DNA of 29,837 nucleotides from a virus: the IMG/VR virus record IMGVR_UViG_3300030104_006444, positions 1-29,837 of that record; one strand, given 5' to 3'. Below, piece by piece: positions 12,983 to 20,507 of the stretch (its first letter is position 1; every line of letters begins with the position of its first letter). A model generated the notes under the pieces. That model was not told the DNA's origin. It saw only the letters and a program-made list of their open reading frames with translations, and ran no database searches. A program made the translations under genes and the position numbers.

Positions 12983-13660
12983 GGCTCTCTTTATTTTATC
13001 AATTTCTTTAGAAATTCCTCCGTCTTGGCTCATCTTAGTCTCGCTAATCAGCATATGAATATCATTACCACTAAGTCCCAACTCATCTGATATAGTGTAG
13101 AGTTCATTCTTTAAGCAAGAGGGACATACAGGCTCTCCCTCATTCTCAATTGCAGTTCGACTTAATCGAGCGATATAACTATGCTCGGCACACTCAACTT
13201 TAATCATTCTCGTGCCTTGCTTTTTGCGGTCAGTATAATCAAGTGAGCGGTGTGGATACTTACCAAGTTTCTTGGTAATCTTTTTCAACTTAGCCTGTAG
13301 TTCCTCACCCTCTGTTGTAGCCGTCATTTGACCCTCAAGACCAATAGCGATGGCGGTCTTTCTAAAGTGTCCTCTATGCCCCGATTTACAATTGTCGGAG
13401 GCGTGGATGAGTTCGTGAGCAAGTACCCCACCAACCTTAATTACATCATCTAACATAGGATGAATAAAGATTTCATTAAAACCGTTAAGAGCATCATTAA
13501 AACATTGACCAATAGTCTTGTTCTTTGACCTCTGACCTCCCTTTGAAGGGAAGCCACAGGACACTTTGATTTTCTTTAAATTCAGAGTCACACCAACCTG
13601 TTTAAACAGTTTAGATAACTCTCTCGTATATGCTACTAAATACTCTTCTCTTGTCTTCAT
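12974..13660 (-). CDS. SprT-like zinc metalloprotein
   Basis: 228 residues. The metal motif HELIH lies at about 82-86 (GGVLAHELIHASDN), with a downstream GHRGHFRKTA that can supply the third ligand, as in the SprT/Spartan-like and phage 'zincin' families. A C-terminal zinc-ribbon half is visible around CAEHSY...CPSC (about 153-185). SprT-like proteins are proteases or metal-binding proteins linked to DNA metabolism and to phage-host conflict. The gene's stop codon lies within the hammerhead ribozyme's outer helix II. Confidence 0.75.
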   Translation of the reverse strand: MKTREEYLVAYTRELSKLFKQVGVTLNLKKIKVSCGFPSKGGQRSKNKTIGQCFNDALNGFNEIFIHPMLDDVIKVGGVLAHELIHASDNCKSGHRGHFRKTAIAIGLEGQMTATTEGEELQAKLKKITKKLGKYPHRSLDYTDRKKQGTRMIKVECAEHSYIARLSRTAIENEGEPVCPSCLKNELYTISDELGLSGNDIHMLISETKMSQDGGISKEIDKIKRASA

Positions 13661-14202
13661 TATTTCGCCTCCTCTTCAATCGACTCTAAAGTTTTTTCAA
13701 ACACTCTTGCATATCTGTCTTCATGTTTAAAATGTTTACCAAGCATATGAATACCTTTATTATCTAAGTAATGTTGTTTAGAACTAACCTCTCCGTCCAC
13801 AATCTCATACAATCCTTCTGCATAACCTTGAGCAATTTTCTCATCTTTGAAATAGTAATATTCGTGAGTCTCATCAAACATATCTATTTTATCCACCCAA
13901 GCATCTGTAAAATCATTATCCTCAAGTGCATTACAAATATAGCTATCTAAAGGCTTTCTCACCTCCTTTACTTTTCTTTTAATTGTAGAGCGACTTTCTT
14001 CGATTAGTCTACGAACCTCTTTTGGGTCAGTTGACTCATCGTTGATTTTCCTTTCTACATTTTGACCTACTGATTTATAAGTAAAAGGGTTTTTACTTAC
14101 ACTCACGGTAAGGGCTTTAGGCACTCTATATAATGTGACCTCTAAATTGTCAATTATCTCTTGAAGAGTTTGTCTTTGTTGTTTCGCTTTTTCTAAGTTC
14201 AT
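13660..14202 (-). CDS. Hypothetical accessory protein
   Basis: 180 residues, not recognised. Mostly helical, starting with a Gln/Lys-rich coiled-coil segment (LEKAKQQRQTLQEIIDNLEV), a middle with SRSTIKRKVKEVRKP and a Tyr-rich stretch DETHEYYYFKDEK near 128-140. The start has GGAGGCAAAACGATG. Its stop overlaps the SprT-like start by 1 nt, so both are probably translated together. Confidence 0.55.
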   Translation of the reverse strand: MNLEKAKQQRQTLQEIIDNLEVTLYRVPKALTVSVSKNPFTYKSVGQNVERKINDESTDPKEVRRLIEESRSTIKRKVKEVRKPLDSYICNALEDNDFTDAWVDKIDMFDETHEYYYFKDEKIAQGYAEGLYEIVDGEVSSKQHYLDNKGIHMLGKHFKHEDRYARVFEKTLESIEEEAK

Positions 14203-14223
14203 CGTTTTGCCTCCGATTTTTAT

Positions 14224-14442
14224 TTATTGTTTTGATATTACTTTATTCATAAAAACTACATCTGTGGTCTCTCTTTGACCGCCTTTAGGATAGATGTAAA
14301 TTATTTCTCCGTCTACCCAAATTTTCAAACTTTTACCCTCAAAGTTAATTGTTGTATTTTCATCTGTTGCATCAATGTCAATGTCACGACCCCACGCTGT
14401 AACTGTTCTTGGATTATCGTTTTTATTTATTGTTATTTTCAT
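14224..14442 (-). CDS. Small hypothetical protein, first gene of accessory operon
   Basis: 72 residues from the ATG at 14442 (MKITINKNDNPRTVTAWG), chosen because GGAGGCAAA stands directly upstream; an ATG at 14475 has no such signal. It is beta-rich, with repeated short strands (DIDIDATDENTTINFEGKSL, KIWVDGEIIYIYPKGG). Not recognised. Confidence 0.55.
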   Translation of the reverse strand: MKITINKNDNPRTVTAWGRDIDIDATDENTTINFEGKSLKIWVDGEIIYIYPKGGQRETTDVVFMNKVISKQ

Positions 14443-14631
14443 TTTGCCTCCGATTTGTTTAAACATTGTTTGCAATCCCCTTGACTGCTACTGAAAGTTA
14501 CGAATAAAGTAATATTACCGTGCAAGAGAAAAATTACTAAAATAGAAAAAAAGTTCATTTACCGAGGAGAAAAAACTTTGGGTACACCGAATTACCCCAA
14601 TAAAAATGTTTAAACATCGTTATATTTGGGG
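14443..14631. promoter_or_regulatory. Divergent promoter region, accessory and late operons
   Basis: 189 bp between the leftward accessory operon and the rightward late operon. Two GTTTAAAC palindromes (14457, 14608) bracket it 151 bp apart. A candidate rightward promoter is TTGACT (14482) with TAAAGT after an 18-bp spacer. A short inverted repeat GGGTA/TACCC lies at about 14580-14597. No leftward promoter was convincing. Regulatory function is inferred from the divergent layout. Confidence 0.4.
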
Positions 14632-14901
14632 ATGACAGAAATATATATTTTCTTTGGGGGATTAATAAGCGGAGCAATTATTACAGGAATCAGCCACTAT
14701 TTAGGCTCAAATTCTGCTAATAAAACGATTGATACTTTTACCCAACCGATAGAATTACAGAAAGAAGAAACCCAATTAGAAAAGTTAAACGGCTATGATT
14801 GGGATTCTTACTATAAAGAGGTAACTGAATTTGGTAAAGATACAGAGTTAGAGATTGAAAATTCAGACCCCGATAATACAAAATTTGAAGAATTAAATTA
14901 A
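14632..14901 (+). CDS. Membrane-anchored acidic protein
   Basis: 89 residues from ATG 14632; a TTG at 14626 would add two residues. The N-terminal hydrophobic helix (IYIFFGGLISGAIITGISHYLG, about 4-25, given here in part) resembles a signal anchor. The C-terminal 50 residues are acidic and unstructured (ELEIENSDPDNTKFEE). It is the first gene of the late operon. The Shine-Dalgarno placement is poor, with GGGG touching the ATG. Function unknown. Confidence 0.45.
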   Translation: MTEIYIFFGGLISGAIITGISHYLGSNSANKTIDTFTQPIELQKEETQLEKLNGYDWDSYYKEVTEFGKDTELEIENSDPDNTKFEELN

Positions 14902-14976
14902 AAACGAGATAGTGCAAAAAAGCGTACCCCAACCACGATTCTTTACAAATCCTATATATAAGAGATAACAAAAATA

Positions 14977-15138
14977 ATGTACAAAAATAGCAAAGAAGAT
15001 AAGATTAAAAGTATAGCAAATAAGAATCATTCAAAGAAGAATTTTAAACCTCATAAAATGTATAAAGATAATAAGTCAATTATGGTTCAATCTTTTGAAC
15101 AACATAAAGAACTAATGAAAAAAGGATGGACTCATTAA
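14977..15138 (+). CDS. Small basic protein
   Basis: 53 residues (MYKNSKEDKIKSIANKNHSK...). Highly Lys/Asn/His-rich. Its opening KEDKIKSIANK resembles KEKKKNKLKKIAVKN of the next gene and KEDKKSKLQKIAKKS of the gene at 19339, so the three may be related DNA-packaging or capsid peptides. No strong Shine-Dalgarno. Confidence 0.45.
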   Translation: MYKNSKEDKIKSIANKNHSKKNFKPHKMYKDNKSIMVQSFEQHKELMKKGWTH

Positions 15139-15139
15139 T

Positions 15140-15358
15140 ATGATAAAATATTCAACATCTTCAAGTAAGAAAACACCTAAAGAAAAGAAAAAAAATAAAC
15201 TTAAAAAGATAGCAGTTAAAAATTATAGTCATCAACAGACATCTAATAAGTTTCAAGGTTCACCTCAAAAGATAAAAAAAATGATGAAAGATAATCCAAA
15301 CTTTGCAAAAGCTATGGGTAAGTATTATAGCTTAAAAGAAGATGATATTAAGTATTAA
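15140..15358 (+). CDS. Small very basic protein
   Basis: 72 residues, about a third Lys, with a run KKTPKEKKKNKLKKIAVKN at 10-28 and a C-terminal part FAKAMGKYYSLKEDD. It could bind DNA or RNA. It starts 1 nt after the preceding stop and lies ahead of the small-terminase-like gene. Function unknown. Confidence 0.5.
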   Translation: MIKYSTSSSKKTPKEKKKNKLKKIAVKNYSHQQTSNKFQGSPQKIKKMMKDNPNFAKAMGKYYSLKEDDIKY

Positions 15359-15399
15359 TTAACAGGGAAATTTTAAGGACAATAATTTAAATATAATTT

Positions 15400-15765
15400 A
15401 TGCCTCATAAAACTAATCAAACATCTTGGAAAAAAGGAAAAAGTGGAAACCCAAACGGTAGACCACCGAAGGAAAAAACTTTAAAAGCATTATTAAATGA
15501 TAATCCAAGAAATAAGAAATTATTAAAGAAATTATATGATATTGCGATGACTTTAGGAACAAAAAATGAACACAAAGAGGCAGTAAGAGTCACAAATATT
15601 TTACTGAATAAGATTGTTCCCGATTTAAAATCTACCGAATTAGAGGTAAATCAAACGATTCAAGGCTATGTAGTATTACCCGAGGGTAAAAAATATGACT
15701 CAATTGACGGGGAAATAATTTCCCAAAATGTACAGGATTCTAACCCTAAATCCTTGACAGAATGA
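15400..15765 (+). CDS. Small-terminase-like protein (DUF5681 type)
   Basis: 121 residues. The N-terminus has the diagnostic WKKGKSGNPNGRPPKEKT block (about 9-26) of DUF5681 proteins, which are often encoded just before large terminases. The middle is helical with EHKEAVRVTNILLNKIVPD. It could be the DNA-recognition (TerS) partner of TerL, or an adaptor to it; the position fits. No HTH was clear. Confidence 0.6.
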   Translation: MPHKTNQTSWKKGKSGNPNGRPPKEKTLKALLNDNPRNKKLLKKLYDIAMTLGTKNEHKEAVRVTNILLNKIVPDLKSTELEVNQTIQGYVVLPEGKKYDSIDGEIISQNVQDSNPKSLTE

Positions 15766-15924
15766 CAGAATTTACGATATGAGTAACTATTTAAAGAAAA
15801 TACAACAAATTACTATTTTATTAATCTCTATAAACTATATTGTTTTATAGTAGTTACAGAGATTAAAGTAAATTGATATACATAATAAAGTTTATCGGTA
15901 TTCTCAAAATAGTAAGTTTATTGA
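15766..15924. other. Non-coding gap with nested inverted repeats
   Basis: An outer 10-bp inverted repeat TTACTATTTT/AAAATAGTAA (15810-15819 and 15906-15915) encloses an inner hairpin TTAATCTCT/AGAGATTAA (15821-15829, 15858-15866) that extends inward through imperfect pairing TAAACTATA/TATAGTAGTTA. It could be a structured 5' leader of terL, a small mobile-element remnant or a processing site. A 23-residue frame at 15779 is not convincing. Confidence 0.5.
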
Positions 15925-17424
15925 CATTACGAGTATATAAACGAAAGGCGTTTAAACATCGCACATAAGGAGATTTGGAGACCGCATAAGGGACAACAGA
16001 CACGAGCATTAGAGGTTCGTGGTGTGTATGAGACCTTATTCGGTGGCTGACCCTTCGGGGTCATACTTGGTTCACGTGGTGGTGGGAAGACGGACACAGG
16101 GTTAGCTTGGCTACTCATAGACTCCAACAACCCCCTATATAGAGGTTTGGTCATAAGGCGTAATGCTACTGACCTTGAGGATTGGATTGACAGGGCAAGG
16201 CGTATGTACCCTCATGCTAATGTTGTAGGTAAGCCGACAGAGATACGGTTTCCGAGTGGGGCAGTCATTCGCACAGGGCATCTATCGAACAAGGATTCGT
16301 ATACACACTATCAAGGTTGGGAGGCACACCGCATACTTATAGAGGAGTTAACACAGATACCCGATGAGAATAGCTACCTCAAGCTGATAAGTTCCTGTAG
16401 GTCGACTGTCAAGGGGTTGGATGCAAGGGTGTTCGCTACTGCTAATCCGGGGGGTAGAGGTCACGCTTGGGTTAAGAAGAGGTTTATAGACAACCACAAG
16501 CCTAATGAACCCTTTGCGGATGAGGTAAGTAGTAGGCTTAGAATGTTTATCCCTGCTACGGTTGATGATAACCCGACATTAGTTGAGAGAGACCCCGATT
16601 ATGTAGCTTACTTAGACTCTCTACCCGAACCGCTTAGAAGTGCTTGGAGATACGGAGATTGGGAAAGTTTCGCAGAAGGGCAGTTTTTTACAGAATTTAG
16701 TCCCCGTATTCACGTTCTAAAGGACGAACAAGCAAAGGCTTTAGGTTATGGTCGACCCGAAAACCGCAAATACATAGGTTTGGATTGGGGTTACGCTAAC
16801 CCTTTTGCTTGTGTGTGGATAGAGGTTACACCCGATAATACGGTGTTCTGTTATAGAGAGTTGTACGGAACAGAGAAACACCCCCAAGAGTGGGGTGCTG
16901 AGATTGCAAGGTTATCTATGCACGAGAACATAGATACGACATTAGGTGACCCATCGTGTTGGATTCGTAACCCGATGAGTTGGAGAGACAATAGTGTGAG
17001 TATGTACTCCGATAAGTCTATTGCTCACGCTTTGCAAGGTGCAGGTGTTCCCAACTTAGTCCCTGCCAATAATGCAAGGGTAAACGGTTGGGCGAATATG
17101 CAACAGTTAATGAGTTACACAGGTGATAAGGTTGACGAAAGCGGAATGATGATTGAAAGAGGCTCTATACCAAGATTTTATATACTCGAAAAGACCTGTC
17201 CTAATTTAGTTAGGACATTTCCTTTAATGTTAAGGGATGAGAAAAATCCCGAAGATTTAGATACAACGCTTGAAGACCATATCTTAGATGCAACAAGATA
17301 TGCCTTGAGCCACGTTATAGCACCGGATAAGCCAAAGAAAAAAATGCCTATCCTTGCAAGTCAACTAAATGAGTTGGTTTTTGCAGAAAAAAATGAAACA
17401 GTTTTTACTTATAATTTTGATTAA
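15925..17424 (+). CDS. terL: Terminase large subunit with in-frame TGA (possible bypass)
   Basis: An ATPase/nuclease of the genome-packaging motor. The frame is open from 15925 to 17424 except for one TGA at 16048. Upstream it encodes EIWRPHKGQQTRALEVRGVYETLFGG. After a 24-nt hairpin segment come Walker A GSRGGGKT, Walker B RILIEELTQ, coupling motif FATANPGG, and nuclease acids in YIGLDWGYAN, TTLGDPS and EDHILDATRYA. Removing the 24 nt gives LFGGSRGGGKT, the junction expected for the family. No ATG, GTG or TTG exists in frame before codon 34; an ATC at 15958 has AAAGG at good spacing. It may be recoded, decayed or mis-sequenced. Confidence 0.75.
16045..16071 (+). promoter_or_regulatory. Candidate translational bypass element in terL
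   Basis: Gly codon GGC (16045-16047) is followed at once by TGA. The TGA is the first three bases of a perfect 6-bp stem UGACCC/GGGUCA capped by UUCG (16048-16063). AUACUU follows, then a Gly codon GGU (16069-16071). tRNA-Gly with a GCC anticodon reads both GGC and GGU, so matched take-off and landing codons exist, in frame, with a stop after take-off, as in phage T4 gene 60. Confidence 0.5.
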
Positions 17425-17431
17425 GGAATAA

Positions 17432-19207
17432 GTGGATAATTACGATAAAATAAAATCTGACGAACCTATTAAGTCGATTGCAGGTTATGCCCCTTCTAAG
17501 GAGGAGAGTGTATTAGTTCATTCTCTTGAAAAGAAATTCTTAGAGTCGGTTAAAGCACGTTCACACAAACCCGGACGTTGGAGACGAAACGAAGAGTTAT
17601 ATTCCGGAAGATTATTAGCACCTTTTAATCTCCCTAAATATAAATCAAGAATTGAAGTCCCCACTCCTTTTAGTATTGTGGAAACGATATATTCTATTCT
17701 TACTGACCGAAGACCTGTTGTAGATATAATGCCAAAGGAAGAATCTCAATTAGAGTCTGTTAATGTTAGTCGAGAGGCGATTGCTAACGAGTTTGAGACA
17801 AGTAAGGCTTGGAGATGTTTAAACTCAATGAAACGTGACGGTCTCATATACGGTAACGGCTTTATGAAAGTAATGCTTGGTGATGACGGAAAACTTAAAT
17901 TCGTCAATACAAGTGTTTACTCTGTTTTCTTTGACCCTTTGGCAACCAATATACAGAACGCTAAATGTGTTACCTTTGCAATACCTACCTATCTTGATGA
18001 GATTAAAGAGAAATACGAAAACGGCAAGTATGTACAGTCTGAAGGTAAACTTGATGAATATCGTTCATTTATTCACAGAGCAAAAACTGACGGCACAGTA
18101 GGTCAAGTTTCAACGTCACCCGGACACACAGGTACAGATTCTTTAGGCAATACTATTTCAGACCTTAGAACTGATTATGTTGAAAAATCCCCTATTGAAG
18201 AAAAGTCCGGTCAAGATTTTGGTGGTGGACAAGCACTCCTTAAAGAAAGTTGGTATTACCACGAAGGTACACTATGTGTAGCAACTTGGTGCGGTAAAGT
18301 ATTACTACAAAAGACCGAAAGTCCCTACCCTTTCATTCCTTTAATTATGTTTAAGAATTACGGTGATGACCACTCTGTTTGGGGTAAGGGAGAACCCGAA
18401 ATAATAGAGCCTTTAAGTGTAGGGACTGCTATTGCTATGTCACAGGCAGTTGATAATTTAATAATGCACGGTAACCCTGCTTATATAATGCCTAAGTCAT
18501 TAGCTAAGAATCAGCGTAACCGCCCAACAGATAAGCCGGGACAGATTTTTTGGACGAATAATCCTTCGGAAAGAATTGATAGATTACCTGCCGGAGATAT
18601 TTCACGCTCTACCCTCCCCCTCATCGAAGAAATGCTCAAACTACAAGATACAGTTTCGGGTGTTCACGATATTACACAAGGTCGTAGACCAACGGGGATT
18701 ACTGCGAGTAGAGCAATTCAACAATTGCAGGAAGCAAGTCAGCAAATTATCAGAGTGAAAGAGCGTGAGGTTGGTGCTGACCCTGTAATTGATATGTATA
18801 AAATGAGTTTATTTATTATAAAAAATATGTATGTGGATGCGGTATCAATTCGCAAAGTAGAAGACGGAAAATATCAATTTGATACTTATCAACCTTATGA
18901 CATAGATGATGACTTAGACTTTAAATATGTGCCGGGTAGTAGTCTTCCGGAGTCAAGAGCATCACGAATCGACCAAGCAATTGACTACTTAAAATTAGGT
19001 GTTATAACTCCGGAGCAATTTTGGAGGTGGCACGAGAAAGATATTAGTTCTGATATACTCGAAGAGATTGTCAAGCAAAAGCGACAAGCGGAAGAGCAAA
19101 TGATGGCTGACCAAGAGATTATGCAGACATCTACAGATGAGGATGAAATTATGAACGCTAAACTTAGAATGAGTGAGGCTTTAGGAGGTACACCAAGTGA
19201 GTCTTAG
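17432..19207 (+). CDS. Portal protein
   Basis: 591 residues, GTG start 8 nt after terL. The pattern fits podovirus (P22-type) portals: SHKPGRWRRNEELYSGRL near the N-terminus, RIEVPTPFSIVETIYSILTD, RRPVVDIMP, then DGLIYGNGFMKV, a central wing region with QAVDNLIMHGNPAYIMPK, and HDITQGRRPTGITASRAIQQ before a helical C-terminus. Twelve copies would form the ring through which DNA enters the capsid. The gene order terL-portal-scaffold-capsid supports the call. The C-terminus is acidic and Met/Glu-rich. Confidence 0.85.
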   Translation: MDNYDKIKSDEPIKSIAGYAPSKEESVLVHSLEKKFLESVKARSHKPGRWRRNEELYSGRLLAPFNLPKYKSRIEVPTPFSIVETIYSILTDRRPVVDIMPKEESQLESVNVSREAIANEFETSKAWRCLNSMKRDGLIYGNGFMKVMLGDDGKLKFVNTSVYSVFFDPLATNIQNAKCVTFAIPTYLDEIKEKYENGKYVQSEGKLDEYRSFIHRAKTDGTVGQVSTSPGHTGTDSLGNTISDLRTDYVEKSPIEEKSGQDFGGGQALLKESWYYHEGTLCVATWCGKVLLQKTESPYPFIPLIMFKNYGDDHSVWGKGEPEIIEPLSVGTAIAMSQAVDNLIMHGNPAYIMPKSLAKNQRNRPTDKPGQIFWTNNPSERIDRLPAGDISRSTLPLIEEMLKLQDTVSGVHDITQGRRPTGITASRAIQQLQEASQQIIRVKEREVGADPVIDMYKMSLFIIKNMYVDAVSIRKVEDGKYQFDTYQPYDIDDDLDFKYVPGSSLPESRASRIDQAIDYLKLGVITPEQFWRWHEKDISSDILEEIVKQKRQAEEQMMADQEIMQTSTDEDEIMNAKLRMSEALGGTPSES

Positions 19208-19364
19208 AGATTGGTGTGATAAAAACGGTTATGACGGAATAACAAAAGAATGTGTTAATTCAGCTTTTAATTCCCCCGACCCTAAAGTACAAGAACAAGC
19301 AAAAAGAGAAAAACTTAAACAAATGATAGAAGGGCGAAATGTCAAAGAAGAAAAAAGAAGATAA
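19197..19364 (+). CDS. Small hypothetical late protein
   Basis: 55 residues (MSLRDWCDKNGYDGITKECV...), GTG start inside the portal gene (11-nt overlap) and a 26-nt overlap with the next gene. It has a short N-terminal fold with two Cys, then a charged helix ending VKEEKRR. Not recognised. Confidence 0.5.
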   Translation: MSLRDWCDKNGYDGITKECVNSAFNSPDPKVQEQAKREKLKQMIEGRNVKEEKRR

Positions 19365-19644
19365 AAAATCTAAATTACAGAAAATAGCCAAAAAATCCGT
19401 TACTAATAAAAGCGGATTACATTATGCGACTAAGTATACTGCTCCTAAGAGGAGTTATACTGTAGACCCTACTACCTACACAGGCGGAAGAGGTGTTACC
19501 CTTGAGTCTGCCGGAGTGAGTGCGGAGGGTCGTGGTTATAATCAATTTAATTACAGACCAAGCCTAAGAGCCGGAGCGAAAAAATATTGGGCAAAGAAAA
19601 AAGGTCAATTTGGTAGTAGACAAACTATACACGAAGTATTATAA
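19339..19644 (+). CDS. Small basic late protein
   Basis: 101 residues. A Lys-rich N-terminus (MSKKKKEDKKSKLQKIAKKS) is followed by a Tyr/Gly-rich region (TVDPTTYTGGRGV, AEGRGYNQFNYRPS) and a basic end. It has the same N-terminal pattern as the genes at 14977 and 15140. It may be a minor capsid or DNA-binding protein; the position between portal and scaffold suggests a role in head assembly. Confidence 0.5.
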   Translation: MSKKKKEDKKSKLQKIAKKSVTNKSGLHYATKYTAPKRSYTVDPTTYTGGRGVTLESAGVSAEGRGYNQFNYRPSLRAGAKKYWAKKKGQFGSRQTIHEVL

Positions 19645-19679
19645 ATTTTTTTTAAGACCAACTCAAGGAGTGTCTAACG

Positions 19680-20462
19680 ATGGCTGACAATTATAGTGCA
19701 GTTGAAGTAAGTGCAGAGGAACAATCCTCGCTAACACAGGCAGATGTGCCTAAAACCGAAGTGGCGGAAACTCCTCCAACAGAGGAAGTAACTGAAACCA
19801 AAGAGGTGGAAGGATTAGAGATAGACGGTGAGATGTATTCATTTGATGATATATCAAAGTGGAAATCGGATTCTGATAACAAGGAATCTTGGCAAAAGTC
19901 CAACACCGAGAAGGCTCAAAGTCTTTCCAAGTGGAATAAGTTAACTCAAAAAATCGCAGAAGATAGCGAATTTAAAACCCACATTAAGGATTATTTTTAT
20001 GATAATCCGGAAGAGGCTAATAAATTCGGTCTTGACTTGACTGAGGGATTACCCTCCGCAGAAGAACATTCTCCGGAAGAGAATCCAATCAATCATTTAG
20101 AAGAGCGTTTAAACGCTTTAGAGGTTGATAAGCAAGTAGATATATTGGGTTCAGAACTTGACTCAATAGAACAAAGTAATCCGAGTGTTTTTCAAACAGA
20201 ACAAGACTCATTAGATTTCTTAGAGTTTGTCGACCAAAACGACATAACAAACTTAGAAACAGGATTTAAACTTTGGTCTTTTGACAAAGTGCAGGACGAA
20301 CTTAACCACTTTAAAAAGTTAAATGAAAACAAAGAGCGTTCTCAAAAGGCGGTTGTCAATGATAGTGGTATCGGAGCGAGTGAGGTTAAGCAAGAGTTTA
20401 AACCTACTAACTATAAAGATATTTCACTTGATAACCCGGAGGTCGCAAAATACTTTAGATAA
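19680..20462 (+). CDS. Scaffolding-like protein
   Basis: 260 residues, strongly acidic (long Glu-rich N-terminal region, residues 5-50), mostly helical, with coiled-coil-like stretches near 135-160 and 200-230. Acidic helical composition and location directly before the capsid gene fit a head scaffolding protein. Scaffolds have little sequence conservation, so the call relies on context. SD AAGGAG lies 12 nt upstream of the ATG. Confidence 0.65.
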   Translation: MADNYSAVEVSAEEQSSLTQADVPKTEVAETPPTEEVTETKEVEGLEIDGEMYSFDDISKWKSDSDNKESWQKSNTEKAQSLSKWNKLTQKIAEDSEFKTHIKDYFYDNPEEANKFGLDLTEGLPSAEEHSPEENPINHLEERLNALEVDKQVDILGSELDSIEQSNPSVFQTEQDSLDFLEFVDQNDITNLETGFKLWSFDKVQDELNHFKKLNENKERSQKAVVNDSGIGASEVKQEFKPTNYKDISLDNPEVAKYFR

Positions 20463-20507
20463 TTAGGGATTCCGACAATTCCCTTAACTTTTTAGAAAGG
20501 CAAAACG

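Noticed and set aside
15779-15850. A 23-residue frame (MSNYLKKIQQ...) upstream of terL.
   Set aside because: It ends inside the inner hairpin and has no ribosome-binding signal; the DNA is better explained by the inverted repeats.
15951-15957. TTTAAAC inside each GTTTAAAC resembles the U-UUA-AAC slippery heptamer for -1 frameshifting.
   Set aside because: At terL a -1 slip would move the ribosome out of the TerL frame into a frame that stops at 15965. Other copies fall in different frames and both strands, so a DNA-level palindrome explains them better.
16048-16050. UGA reassigned as a sense codon in this phage.
   Set aside because: Several well-supported genes end in TGA, often overlapping the next start, and no other credible gene has an internal TGA.
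16045-16071. The UUCG hairpin in terL as part of a second hammerhead.
   Set aside because: No GAA precedes the stem and no CUGANGA was found nearby; only the hairpin loop is shared with the ribozyme at 12907.
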